From contig CM060731.1 in the NCBI GenBank assembly GCA_030704615.1, forward strand, positions 93,352,756 to 93,416,755: a DNA stretch of 64,000 bases. The letters run 5' to 3'. A model generated the notes under the pieces. It was not told where the DNA came from. It worked only from the letters and a program-made list of their open reading frames with translations, and made no database searches. The stretch comes from Takakia lepidozioides. Taxonomy: Eukaryota > Streptophyta > Takakiopsida > Takakiales > Takakiaceae. Positions 32,421-45,600 of the stretch are shown piece by piece; positions within the stretch are counted from its first letter, which is position 1, and every line of letters starts with the position of its first letter. A program made the translations under genes and the position numbers.

Positions 32421-33932
32421 TTAGCCATTTCTCCAAGGGGTTTAGCCACGCCAAGCTAGGGTTTGTGTCTCTTGGACTCTAGGCTTCTTTCCACCGAGCT
32501 ATGGCGGCTGTGAGGAAATCAGCAAGGTATTCTTGCTCTTTCGGCTCCCACACACCACCATAGTAGCCCTAAGCCATGAGGTGGTTGCCACAAACCAAGC
32601 CTTCTTTCTCACTTAGCCTCCCAAACACGCCACTAAACTCAATGGCAAACAACCAAGCCCTGCTGGTTCCCAGCCCTTGTGAGCACTCATTCAAGTACTC
32701 TCCTTGGCCATAGCATCTGTCTTAGAGCCTATTCCAGCCCCCTACACCTGCTGCTTCAAGAGTTGCGCTCCCTTCAAGCTTGAAGCTGAAACCCCAACTC
32801 ACATAGGCCCTACAAGTGCTTTTCTTTCACTCCAAGTGGAAACCAGCCCTAGACCTTCCGTTCTAGCTCTCTAAAGCTTGAAAACAAGAGCCTCAATGGG
32901 CTGAAGGCATGCTCCACACATGCCCCACTCTCACCATAAGAGAATCAGCTCCTTTGCTTCATTTCTTACACCACAAACCTGAAAATACAAGCTTCAGCAG
33001 GCTGAAAGCATGCTCCACATGCCCTACAGGGAAACCAGCCCCTTCCTTCCTTTCTTGCACTCCCACACCTGAAAGTGCAAGCCTTCACCAGGCTGATAGC
33101 ATGCTCCATACATGCATTGCCCTCACATAAGGGAAGTCAGCCCTTCCCTCTTCCTTGCTTGCCCTCCAAGCTTGAAGATGGAAGCTTCAATGAGCTAAAT
33201 ACATGCTCCACACATGCAACCTCTTCACACAAGAGGTATCAGCACCCCATCTTGGCTCCTTGGCTCCTTGATGCTCTCTAAGACAAGACTAAGCACTCCA
33301 CAGCCTTTGCCAAGCTCCTGAAACCCTAAGGCTTACATTTCCAGCCACAAGACACTCCTTTTGTGGTGCAAGAGCTCTTCTTCCAAGCTCTGAAACCCTA
33401 GGTGCACATTCCATGGCCTTGCCGCACCTCTTAGCTCCTGTTCCTGCCCTGCTCTTGCCATGACAAGAGCCCTCTCAATGCTGAAGCTCGAGATTGAAAC
33501 CCACTCTCAACATACTCCACAAAGTGCACTGATTTGCCCCAAGCCAAATCAGCCCTTTCGCTTGGTCTTGCAATCCTTCACACAATGAAAGCTCGCATTC
33601 CCAAGTCCAGTTCTCAGCTTTGCCACCAAAGCCACTATAACATGCTTTTAACTGGTCCTCTTTCCAATCGTGCTTGCTCATGCATGTACACAATCTGAAA
33701 CCATCAAGGTGCTTTGGAATTACCTGCAGTATGGTGCTTTCATCTCTGAAGCTGAAGATCGAATGCCAAGGTTTACCACCTCGTAACCCACATTGCCTCC
33801 GCTTCTAACAACCAAGGGCTCCATGGTGCTCCTTGCATAACAACCTGGTTTCTCTCATTCTCAAGCAAAAACCACAAGTGCTACAACTAACTCGTATCTG
33901 GCACTCATAGATATGAGCTGATCTTTCTCGAG
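32421..33932. repeat. Non-coding stretch with degenerate ~90-bp repeats
   Basis: I see no gene. From about 32870 to 33290 a unit containing GCATGCTCCACACATGC, a CAGCCC-TTCC stretch and AAGCTTGAA recurs about four times at intervals of 90-100 bp with heavy divergence. The rest is CT- and CA-rich sequence without open frames worth reporting. Confidence 0.6.
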
Positions 33933-34261
33933 TGATAAAGAAGAAGAATACAAGCACAAGCTCATGCGAGCTCACAAAGCTGAAGCATAAACTCATGCAT
34001 ATATAACCTCATCACTCAAATACAAGTCAAGCCAAGTGCACCCCACGCCATGGGGAATCCACACTACGACGCCATAGCTAGGCACGGTGAGGCTCAACTC
34101 GAGAAAGATGAGCCTCCCGCGCTTGCCGTGAAGATAACCACTCCAGGGCCTAAATCTGCCTTGATCCCTGGATTGACACTTGGGCCAATCCCAAATGTCA
34201 ATATGTAAAAGCTAGCTATTTCTTAGCTAGTTTCACACTAGTGGTAAAATAACTTGACAGC
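33933..34261. repeat. LTR fragment of the methyltransferase retroelement family
   Basis: About 325 bases match 12601-12930, starting with the TGATAAAG end. It breaks directly into a palindrome array on the right. No retroelement coding sequence is attached. Confidence 0.75.
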
Positions 34262-34995
34262 ATTTCCGTCCGAGTCGCACCTTCCGACATTCCAGAACGG
34301 AAATGCGGCGCCGCATTTCCGTTTTGTATCTGTGGCATGGAGCTGTGGGACGGAAATGCGGCACCGCATTTCCGTCCGGGGGAGACCTTCATACTCTCCA
34401 GAACGGAAATGCGGTACCGCACTTCCGTTCTGACTGAAAATTGTGAACCACCGGAACTGAAATGCGGCACTGCATTTCCGTCCGAGTCGCACCTTCCGAC
34501 ATTCCAGAACGGAAATATGGCGTCGCATTTCCGTTTTGTATCTGTGGCATGGAGCTGTGGGACGGAAATGCGGCACCGCATTTCCGTCCGGGGGAGACCT
34601 TCATACTCTCCAGAACGGAAATGCGGTACCATATTTCCGTTCTGATTGAAAATCGTGAATCACCGGAACTGAAATGCGGCACCGCATTTCCGTCCGAGTC
34701 GCACCTTCCGACATTCCAGAACGGAAATGCGGCGCCGCATTTCCTTCTGTATCTCAGGCATGGAGTTGTGGGACGGAAATGAGGTGCCGCATTTCCATCT
34801 GTGTGAGACCTTCATACTCTCTAGAACGGAAATGCGGACTGCATTTCCGTTCAACAACTAAGGTATGTGAAGGTGGAACGGAAATGCGGTGCCGCATTTT
34901 CGTCCAATAAGTACGGTATGTGTAGCTTCGGGATGGTACTTAACGGAAATGCGGCGCCGCAATTGCATTTTCACTCTAACTCATCAGACGCTGGG
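34262..34995. repeat. Upstream palindrome array, copy H (53-bp period)
   Basis: Palindrome starts at 34299, 34352, 34405, 34458, 34511, 34564, 34617, 34670, 34723, 34775 and 34828: nine steps of 53 bp and one of 52. Four different 31-bp spacers alternate in the same order, giving a higher-order unit of about 212 bp. Central dinucleotides follow the order CG, CA, TA, CA. Confidence 0.95.
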
Positions 34996-35315
34996 ACGGA
35001 AATGCCATGATATGTGAACACATGGACTAACGGAATTGCGACACATGTCTGCACTCTATCTGACTGAAGTGGCAGGAGGCGGTGCGGCCTGACCGTTGGT
35101 TAACAATGTTTGTTTTTTGGACTGCAGACGTACCCTTGACGATTCGAATTTTGTAATGACGCATAGTCCACGAGGAGACACTTTCGTCCAAGCCTTTCGA
35201 ACCCAAGTGGTGCATCACCGCTGTTTCATCTTCTTTTGTCGTGTCTACTTAGTCACCCCTCTCGCGCCCTTTCCATCTGCACTCTTCGCCCCTTTTCCCT
35301 GTCTCTGTTCTTCTT

Positions 35316-35977
35316 ATGCTCGAACCTGAGAGGGAGGGAGTTCGTGCACCAGAGAAGAGACATCGTCGCAGGCTCCGAAAATTGTACTTCAGACGTAGGC
35401 CAATGCCGAAGGGGAGGAACAGATGCGTCTACAGGAAGAGATTGCCATCTCGCAGCAGCAGGCCACGCAGGCAACCCAGCCACGAGTGAGAGCTCCGTGC
35501 TATCGGGATGCGCGCAGCTGATCGACCACCGAAATCCCCCTCATTTTTCTTCTGCAATTCTTAGATTGTATGCTAGGAGACTTGAATACAGAAGATGTTT
35601 GTATGCCTAACAGGAAAGGTGGACATGCTGGAGGGATCGCAGGAATCCAAAGAGCCACAGGAAGAGTCCGTGGAGCTAGCTGCAGTACGCACACCTAGCC
35701 AATCCACGAGCACGGGTCTTCCTGCCAGGCCTAGCCCTGTGCGTTTCAAGGACGGGGCTTCGAAGGGCAAGTCTTTGTAGTTCAAAGCCCCAGAGAGCGA
35801 CTTGCGTTCGAAGGTCATGGAGAATCGCCAGCAGGGGTCGGGCCCTTCTCCAGCAAAGACAAAAAAGAAGCAGCCCGTCCTTCAACTGGTTTCTGAACCG
35901 GACCAGGCCGTTTCCCCCCCACCCACGCGAATGAAGCAGAAGGGTACAGGGCAGATTCAATTGCACCTGAGCAGAAA
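35316..35977 (+). pseudogene. Gene A, copy H: first exon and part of exon 2
   Basis: It starts MLEPERE as in copies A and B, has the intron before about 35590, and continues with VCLTGKVDMLEGSQES. It contains an indel in exon 1 (near 35420) and a TAG at about 35780. It stops abruptly at about 35977, where CATGAGC terminal units begin. The homologous sequence resumes at 51125, so this is the 5' piece of copy C. Confidence 0.75.
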
Positions 35978-36060
35978 CCATGAGCCATGAGCCATGAGCC
36001 GCATGAGCCGCATGAGCGGTGAGCCGAAGTCTAAGATACGCGGATTTCATGAGCGGACTC
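35978..36060. repeat. Left terminal repeat of the 15-kb transposon
   Basis: CATGAGCCATGAGCCATGAG followed by further CATGAGC units. This matches the inverse of 51060-51105 apart from the outermost GGGGGCTGCTATTT, which is missing or altered. It marks the transposase side of the element. Confidence 0.7.
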
Positions 36061-36802
36061 CTCCAAATTTGGAAATGCGGCAGATTAAACAAGTATTATA
36101 ATAATAATTTTTTATTTGACCTTGCCGTTTTTGGACGTTCCAGATCATGTAATGCGGCGAAGATATGTCGTCAGTAACAAGTCCGCTCATGGTTTTATAG
36201 ATCCGCTCATGGAAATAAGTGACCGTGCAACGGGAAATCAAGTATACCACTGCAAAAGGACGTCGCATACTGGCCTGTATAGAGTATTCCGCGGTTTTAC
36301 ATGCCTTAACATTGGAATGAAGCTGACCCTTTTGCCGCGATTGAACCAATGGAGTCTGCACCAATACAGTCTGCAGTACTTCACAATTCTGTCATCTTCG
36401 GGTATTCGGCGGGAAAGGTTTGCAACTGAACTGGGAAATAAGGTGCCGCATTAGGGTTCGCACGTGCGAAATTTCGGAGCGGTTTGGTGTTGGCGAAGGC
36501 CGCCTCTACCAGTACCTACGACGATACTTGGAAATGCGGCGCCGCATTTCCTTGTCGGAGGTCGAATGAGGAAAGCAAGATTTCGGAAAGCAGAAAAACA
36601 TGAACCCTCCAACAAACAAAAATACATGCACGTGGAAACAAGTGAACGATATAGTAATATCTTAGTTCGAGCAAAACAGGTTACTGGTAGGCAAGACATA
36701 TGTCGGACCTTTCTGTGGCCAGAGTCTGAGGTACTGGCAGCAGTACAGTTCTACTATCCGAAAAGGATGGGCGTACCATTGTATTGGGACCGCAAGCCAA
36801 GC
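36061..36802. other. Subterminal non-coding region
   Basis: AT-rich at 36090-36115, then sequence without a supported gene. It includes one full palindrome at about 36531-36552 (GGAAATGCGGC plus its complement) and a related fragment near 36430-36450. Confidence 0.5.
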
Positions 36803-39800
36803 TCACTGGTCCCCTGGATCCATATTCAGAAGAGTGTGAACCTCCTGGGGGCTCAACCCTGGTGCATGTATGAAGTGATGAGTTGTGGAATTACAACGGA
36901 GTCTCTTTAGGTACACGTAGTACAAATGCTTGCAAGGGCAGTATGATGCCCCCTTGTTCGCCATGATCTGGAAGTCGGTGCAATTGCAGGTGGGTAATTC
37001 TGAAATGGTGATGGTGTACACCTCATTGCAAACAGCTGAGCCCGCCGTGGCCATCTGATACACACGCCCGAATCCTGGTGGGGGCACTTCTGTCGAGTTC
37101 TGGATTGTACAGTTCATCCGAAGTGCATTCCCCATCCTTGTCTCGTTCACTTTTGAGGGAGGTCGCCGCCTCTTCGGTTTCCCCCAACGGTGTGTAGGAT
37201 GCTTAGAGCTGTCGTGTCCCATTGTTCTTGCTCTCACAGGGGTCGGTGGTGGAGGCTGTGGAAGCGGAAATGGTTGTCTGGGGACGTTAGTGCGCTGCAC
37301 CATCCGAAATCCTGCGGCGGTAAGGGCGTCAGCCTCAACCTGACTCAGATCGCAGTCTGGTTCCACCAGCCACACCGGGGGAGCCTCTGGCATTGTTTGT
37401 ATGCCGTACTTGGGCTTTCCATACACGCAAGTCATAATGTCGTGCCTGCAGAACCAGAACTGGGTGATTGTCGCCTCCGCAAACTTTGCATGGACAAATC
37501 TTCCTATAAAAGTAGGAGCAGGGACAGCCCCATCTGGATTCCTCCTTATCATCTCTAAACAACGTTGCCGTGTATCCACACGAATTGCAGAACACCTTCC
37601 TCGAAACGACGGCTTTGTGCGAGCAATTCTTCACTGTGATGCAGACACAGTCGTCTCCACAATGGCTTGGCCATACTGCATAACAGCGAGCGGAATCTGG
37701 GGCAAGGGAGCGGTGGGAATTTCTCGCACGAAATCCCCGGTTGAAGGCGACGGCGATCTGGAATTTCTTGGGCTTCCACTGCTGGAAGACACATTGTGCG
37801 GCAACATGACGGGACCTCGAGCTGCTGTCCGAATGTTCCTGTCGGATCTCCAGGAATCCTCTTCGCACCCGGGTTCCTCTTCAATCCTCCGCCTGACAGG
37901 GCGAGTCCGGACGTCCCCCTCTAGGTGTTCACCTCTGCGGTGCAGAGGCGTCCCTTTGATCTTCTCTCGCAATGCTGTCGCCCATTTCACTGGATTCTTG
38001 GACCTCGAAGCTGTTTGTACCAACAATTCCTCCCTGTCCGGCCCAAAGCCCCATTGTTTGCCGCTAAGGAACTTGTAGTACGTGGCTTGCTGCATGATTG
38101 CTCTGTCGATGTCCTCCGTTGTGGCCGTCACTACGTCCACCAGATGTGCGGCAGAAGACGCTCGCCAGGAGGAGTGGACCGATTCTGCCATATTCGTGTT
38201 CGGCATGTCCGTGTCGGAATCCAAGCACCGCTCCTAGAAGGACACAAACAATGGTGAGGGACCAATCGAAATGTCCGTAACAGAAAGACAAATGAACGAA
38301 AATGACAGCAGCCTACCTCCCGCATGTACTGTCCGAACTGTCGATACCGAAAATGCCACCACCCCAACCAGCTGTGCAATGCTCCCAGATTGGTTGTCTC
38401 CACTACACCTGACGTGTTCCACCAAGCCTCGATGATAGCAAACTTAACCTCCGCGTCATCAAATGTGGGTGCATCCTTCCACGCTGTACAAAGGACACGG
38501 TGTTCAGCCTGGAATGAGCTAGCAACAAATTTGGTAGTGTAGTGGGATAGACTCTGCATCCAATGGAATCCACAGGATCTCTCTTTCCCCTCCATTGGAA
38601 CATTGGGGTCCTCACCGTACACACGCCGCACCGCTGCCCAGTTGGCCTGAGCGTTGTCTGCCATGAATCCCCTGAAATTGGGCTCTGGCAATCCCGCCCT
38701 TGCCATCTGCTCGTTTATGCCCTCCCACAGATGCATCTCGGACTGTGTGTCCTCCCCTTTCATCTCGCAGATTGCAATCGTCATGAGCCTCTTGGAGTGA
38801 TAGTCATAAACATGCGCACCCATAGTCACCCACTGATGGTTTGTAATTCGCTTGATGTGATCAAACATCACCCAAGCATTCGACAAGTTTCCAGTTGTCA
38901 TGCGAGTGACCAAGTCGACTCCACTCCCAGGCCCACACGTCGACATTTTGAAAATGTAACAACGATCGGATTCGCTGCCTTGCCCTGGAAACCTGCTACC
39001 TTGGATGTAGTCATATCCAGTCATTCGTTTCACCTCCAGGATTGAGTACATGTCCGACCCCCTGCCGAACTCCTGCTTGCAAGATACGATGTGATTCCGC
39101 ACATTCGGACTACAAACGTGCGAGACGGACTCCAAGAGGTCACGCATCTCGTCTTCGGTCAAGGGCTCTCGGTCGGAACCATCTTCAGACATGATTTTGC
39201 CAAGAGCAATCTTGTGGGCTGCCTTCAGCTGAATCTGCTTTGGTCTGGCTTCGGGGCTCAATTTCACCTCCTCTTTTATGATGTCGTGTGCTTCCTGCAC
39301 AGCCTCACGCATGTTGCCTCTCGCCAAGGGGTGGCAGTGGACCCCAACGTGTATGCAAGCTCTAGTCAAGTCCGGGAGCAAATGGATTACGTAATATTGC
39401 TTGGCTCTGCACATGGACATGCACGTCGTGGTTCTTTGCAATGTGCACACTTGAAAGAACCCGCAGGAGCTTGGCTGGAGACAATGAATGGATGATGCGT
39501 TGTGCCAGTCCAATCCGTCTCGTTTCTCCGCCCTCCTTTGGAGAGAAAGTGGAAGCAGGTGGGATTGAGGCACCTCAGCTTCCCCGCACAGAGGACATAT
39601 CGTACACGAACACCATCAACAATTTTCGTGCTACTGGTCTTCGTCACACACCAGGGGTGTCCGTCATGCTTTCGATCCATGTCTGTTAACATCCCGGAGG
39701 CTTTGTTGACGAAGAAACAGGTGGAAACTCGAAGATGACATTGCCATCGACTTCGGGAGGCAGAAACGTTACCTTTCTGACTGGGAATTTGGCATAGTCG

Positions 39801-40306
39801 AGAGCAGCCAGCTCGGAGCGAGAACCATCGAGGTGATGTTGTCGTAGGAGCTGCACAATGGACCGGGTTGGAGTTATGCTCGAGGGCACATGCGTAGCAC
39901 CTACAGAGACGTCCATGCCGGATTTGAATGACCGTGTGGAGGACATGGGTACCTCAATGCAATCATCTTCCTCGTCGAAAATGTCGAATACGTCCACACG
40001 AGAAGCTATGGAGGGTCTTGACGGTCCAGGTCGGGAATGATTATCGTTGCATACCTCTCTATTGGCAGTGGCCGCCTGTCGGTTTCCGGACTCCTTTGTG
40101 GATGGTGTGGGCAGCGACTGATTCGGAAAGGGAATGGGCATTCCCACAGCTCGGTACAGGATGGTGTCTGATGGGGGTACGTGCCATTCGATTCCGCAAC
40201 CTCCGTCGTTACCTAGCACGACAATGGTCTCGTCAAACTGTCCAGGAACATCCTTCCTTTCTTCTTCCAAATAAACTGTGCCGGTTTGAGCTTGAATTTG
40301 GAACAA
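36803..40306 (-). pseudogene. Mutator-like (MULE) transposase, copy G
   Basis: The best preserved transposase. The N-terminal part has a zinc-binding segment (CLNPTCFHF...CAHCK). The catalytic core runs 39000-38317: VMFDHIKRITNHQW, GAHVYDYHS, GFMADNAQANWAAV (second Asp) and CGFHWMQSL (the CxxH of MULEs). An 83-base GT-AG intron at 38316-38234 follows. Exon 2 ends with a SWIM zinc finger (CNCTDF...YCPCKHLYYVYL). Lesions: frameshifts near 40283, 39715 and 39415 and a TGA at about 37628 where copy F has TGG. It is transcribed away from gene A across the palindrome array and presumably once mobilised the family. Catalytic Asp/Glu assignment is by motif only. Confidence 0.87.
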
Positions 40307-40819
40307 AGGTAAGTTTCAGTCACTCTGCAAAGTCCTCCCTCGTTTGGGATCCAGGCTCTCCCAAGTTGCGGAGGACAGCAAACTATAGCGTAGGAATTCG
40401 GAGCCATCGAACACCGCACGAAGTTGGCAAGTGCGAGGTTCAGCATAGCGACAGACCAAGGCTCACAGGCACCATGCGGAGTCCATCGATGATTGGAAGT
40501 CGCACATTGAAGTGGAAAGTATTGTTTCAAGCTACATGCATGAAGGTGGGAGGTTTGATTCCATAGCCAGTAAGTATGACAATGATGGCCGATTCGGCGA
40601 CGAAATAACATCTCCTGACAGTTTCTCCTGAGGGTGGATCCAGCAGTATTCTCGGTGCAGACAGGAACGTTCGCACTGACAAGTGCCAGTACTGTTAGTT
40701 AAAACGGTCAGACAACCAAGTTGTCCTCATCAAGACTGGCCGCAATTGTGTTGTTTCGGAACAATGCAACCCATTCAGGTTCCAGATTTCCCGTCCCGAG
40801 TGATTCTTTCGATTGCTGG

Positions 40820-42400
40820 TGGACGGAAATACGGCGCCGCATTTCCGTATTGCATCTTGGTCATGCACCAGAGCGACGGAAATGCGGCACCGAGTTTCCG
40901 TCCGGGGGAAACCTTTATACTCTCCAGAACGGAAATGCGGTAACGCATTTCCATCCAGCAAGCACGGTATGTGAAGGTGGAACGGAAATGCGGTACCGCA
41001 TTTCCGTTCTGATTGAGAATTATGAACAAAGGGAACAGAAATGCGGCACCGCATTTCCGTCCGAGTCGCACTTTCCGACATTCCAGAACGGAAATGCGGC
41101 ACCGCATATCCGCCCGGGTGAGAGACCTTAACACTCTCCAGAACGGAAATGCGGTAACGCATTTCCATCCAGCAAGCACGGTATGTGAAGGTGGAACGGA
41201 AATGCGGTACCGCATTTCCGTTCTGATTGAGAATTATGAACAACGGGAACAGAAATGCGGCACCGCATTTCCGTCCGAGTCGCACTTTCCGACATTCCAG
41301 AACGGAAATGCGGCGCCGCATTTCCATTTTGTATCTGATGCATGGAGCCGAGTGCAATTCCGACTGCTTGAGACAGCGCAATTCCGACCGGTTGAGACAT
41401 TCATACTATCCAGAACGGAAATGCGGTGCCGCATTTCCGTTCTGACTGAAAATCGTGAACCATCGGAACTGAAATGCGGCAGCGCATTTCCATCCGAGTC
41501 GCACCTCCCAACATTCCAGAACGCAAATACGGCACCGCATTTCCGTTCTGATGAAAATCGTGAAACATCGGAACTGAAATGCGGTACCGCATTTCCGTCG
41601 GAGTCGCACCTTCCGACATTCCAAAACGGAAATGCGGCGCCGCATTACCGTTTTGTATGTGAGGCATGGAGCTGTGGAACGAAAATGCGGCACCGCATTT
41701 CCGCCAGGGTCAGACCTTAATACTCTACAGAACGGAAATGCGGTACCGCATTTCCGTTCTGACTGAAAATCGTGAACAACGGGAACAGAAATTCGGCTCC
41801 GCATTTCCGTCCGAGTCGCACCTTCCGACATTCTCGAACGGAAATGCGGCGCCGCATTTCCGTTTTGTATACGAGGCCTGGAGCTGTGGGACGGAAATGT
41901 GGTGCCGCATTTCCATCCATGTGAGACCTTCAAACTTTCCAGAGAGGAAATGCGGCACCGCATTTCTGTTCAGGTGAGACCTCTATACTTTCCCGAACGG
42001 AAATGTGGCACGGCATTTCCGTTCATCAACTAAGGTATGTGAAGGGGGAACGGAAATGCGGTACCGTTATTTCGATTCAGATTGAAAATCATGAACCACG
42101 GGAACTGAAATGTTGTGCCGCATTTCCGTCCGAAATCGCACCTTTCGACATTCCTGAACGGAAATGCGGCGCCGCATTTCCCTTTTGTATCTCATACATG
42201 GAGCTGTGGGACGGAAATGCGGCACCGTATTTCCGTTCAACAACTAAGGTATGTGAAGGTGGAACGGAAATGCGGTGCCGCATTTTCTTCCAACAAGTAC
42301 GGATGTGTAGCTTCGTGATGGTACTTAACGGAAATGCGGCGCCGCATTTGCATTTTCACTCCAACTCATCAGACGCTGGGACGGAAATGCCTTGAAATGT
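40820..42400. repeat. Central palindrome array of the 15-kb transposon
   Basis: About 28 TGCGG-type palindromes, mostly every 53 bp, with at least four recurring spacer sequences. It separates the divergent transposase (minus) and gene A (plus). The right end is nearly identical to 1-226. An 80-bp tract at 41340-41400 lacks palindromes and instead repeats CAATTCCGAC-x-GCTTGAGACA-like pieces. Confidence 0.92.
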
Positions 42401-42699
42401 GAACACGTGGAGCAACGGAATTGCGGCACATGTCTGCACTCTATCTGACTGAAGTGGCATGAGGCGGCGCGGCCTGACCGTTGGATAATGATGTTTGTTT
42501 TTCGGACGGCAGGCGTACCTGAACGATTCGAATTTCGTAATGACGCAAAATCCACGAGGAGACACTTTCGTCCAACCCTTTCGAACCCAAGTGGTGCATC
42601 ACCGCCGTTTCATCTACTTTTGTCGTGTCTCCTCAGTCACCCCTCTCGCGCCCTTTCCATCTGCACTCTTTGCCCCTTTTCCCTGTCTCTGTTCTTCTT

Positions 42700-45600
42700 A
42701 TGCTCGAACCTGAGAGGGGGGGATTTCGTGCACCATACAGGAGACCTCGTCGCAAGCTCCGAAAATTATACTTTGGACATAGGCCAATGCCGAAGGGGAG
42801 GAAGCAGATGCGTCTACAGGAGGAGATTGCCATCTCCGAGCAGCAGGCCACTCAGGCAACCCAGCCACCAGTGAGAGCTCCATGCGATCGGGCTGCGCGC
42901 AGCTGATCGAGCACCGAACCCCCCATTTTGCTTCTGTAATTCTTAGACTGAATGCTAGGAGACTTGAATGCAGAACATGTTTGCATGCATAACAGGAAAG
43001 GTGGACGTGCTGGAGGGATCGTAGGAATGAAGAGCCGCAGGAAGAGTCCGAGGGGGAGCTAGCTGCAGCACGTACACCCACCCGATCCCGAGCGAGGGGG
43101 TATTCCTGCCGGCCTAGCCCTGTGCGTTTCAAAGACGCGGCTTCGAAGGGCAAGTTCAAAGCCCCAGAGATCGACTCGCGTTCTTTGGTCATGGAGAATC
43201 GCAGCAGGGGTCGGGCCCTTCTCCAGCAAAGTCGAGAAGAAGAAGCAGCCCGTCCCTCTACTGGTTTCTGAACCGGCTCAGGCCGCTTCACCCCCACCAA
43301 CGCGAATGAAGCAGCCTGGTAAAAGACAGATTCAATTGCAGCAGACACCTTCACCTACAAGGATGAGGAAGCAGAAGGCAATCAGGGCGACGACCGAACA
43401 ATCTCCCACAAAACCGCTTCCACGAGCTGAAGCTCAGTTCCTGGAGGATTTCCCGCCTGCAGATGTTGGGGCCGACTCTGCTGCAGCGAAGGCAATGGGA
43501 TCAACCGTTTCTGTTGATTTGGTACCGGAGGAGGGTGCTGCCGCTCAACATTCGCAGCAAGACCTCACCCCTGATGAGCAAGCAGGCCCGGAGGAGGCCT
43601 CTGCAATGGCAGAATGCCGCAGACAGGCCCCAGAGTGCAGCTCTAGTTGAGGATGCTCCAGCTGCTCAGCCACTACCGGCACCTACAGACATGTCTCCGG
43701 AGGATTTCAAAAGTGCAGCGGATACAATGTTGGAGGAGACACACAATATCATTGGCAGAGTTCTGGGCAGCAGGGTATTCCAGCGGACTCTTCGAATCCC
43801 ACTCTGTCGCATGGTCTCCCTTCCCATCGTCAGGCAGGCCCTTCCCGGAGATGTGGATAAGCTCAAGTTCGCATTTCGAGAAGGGTACGGTCTGGGATCG
43901 GCAGCGTTTTACGTTTCCATTGAGAATGAGGACGGCGAAACTCGTGGACCCTGCCGATGAATTGTCAACGTGGGATACCCACTGGCACACTCGCCACAAC
44001 GAATTCGAGGCGACGCTGAAGGTTGATCCAGACTTCGGCCATATGTCGGGTAAAATGTTCTTTGTGTGGGACGGGAATCACCGACTTCTCGCCTGGTGGG
44101 AGTACATCAAGCAGAACCATGCCAAGCACATTGGCTGGCATTACATGGTGGAGTGTGTCATCCTCAAGGTGAAGGCGGCAGACTCCTCCTTGCTCAAGAA
44201 TGCCATGGCGGACCTCAAACTCGTAAGATACTCATACCCTCCCAAGCACGTTTGAAATGCGGTGCCGCATTCGGTTTCCAATCTGTTTTGTTTCCGTGCT
44301 TTCGTGGATGAACTGGAGAGTGTGCCTTGCAGGGTCACTGAAAAATGCGTACGTGCATACCCACATGGCACATATGTTGTACAGGGTGAGGGGAAAACTG
44401 GTCTCACTGATCCGCCACATGTTTGCGGAATGCTGGGAGCCCGAGCTCATTCAGAAAGCCGTGGCAAAAACTGACCGGACATGGTATCGTCTCACTATGG
44501 ATGGAATGGTGGTGGAGGTGATATACGAAGTAAGTCGTCCTCCCATTTCCCTCTGCCATCCTTCAGATTGAAATTTCCAGTAATAATCTTCCACATGAAT
44601 CGAATGTAACGCTTCTGCATGTTTTTGTTGGCAGTCAAACATCAAGCTGGATTTGGCCCATGCCAAACGCTTCTTCATGGAAAGTGAGGGGCAGGTGAAA
44701 AACGTTGCAGTCATTGACTGAGCACTTGAAGGAAGCTGGTTGTCAAGTCCAGAACCAAATACAAGTCAAGCGTGTGAAGCTGGTGGCAATTGCAGATCCG
44801 GCACTTGGAAAGGACTTCATCCCCGAGATTGCAAAACACTATTCTCGGGCCATGCAGCCGACCATGCAATTGGAGAAACTGCATCACCTCTCAACGGCAT
44901 GTGTTGAGGCGAAAGAGAAGGTGAGGTTTCACTGCACTGAAGTTCCTTCCTAGCAATAGCCACTCTCTTCCAGCTCCTGACATTGGATCGGAAATGGCAG
45001 ACACGGTGGCTGTCGATCTGGAATGCATGGGAGCATAAGGACAATGTGATCTTTTCCACTCGAAGTTCCGACCCTGCAGGGATGTGTGGCTCAACCGCAT
45101 GACTTGGTGGTTCCAGGTAATTCAAGGTACTCCCCAGATTTGCTTTTCTGAAATGAATTCCCTGAATTGCTACGTGACAATGCATTTGGGAATCGCAGGT
45201 AATGGGCGAATGCGAAGGAGCAAGTCGTAATGCACACAAATTCGTTCGGCTTGTATGTCAAATGGATGGAACACAGACATTGGAAGACTACGTGACACGT
45301 TTCAGATGTGCGTACAAGGACAACCTTTTCGCCAGAGAGCTACAGACAGCAAGAAGGAGACGTGGAGTTTACACATCAGGAGGGAGCGGGGGAAAGCTGG
45401 GGGAATGCGAATTGTTTACAGGTGAAGCCCAGCTGCCCTTGTATGCGAAGCCTGGTTACGAGGTTTGTCTCCGAAATGTGGCACCGCATTCGCATTTTAT
45501 GTTTTCGGTGGCACTCTGCGAGTAGGTTCGTCCAATCTTATGCTCACGCATGCTGACTGCCTTGCAGGTATATGAAATACGTGCTCCTTCAGACAGGGGC

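Noticed and set aside
34262-34995. CRISPR-like look of the palindrome arrays (constant repeat, equal spacers)
   Set aside because: The genome is eukaryotic with spliced genes, spacers recur in a fixed higher-order pattern, repeats vary, and there is no cas gene.
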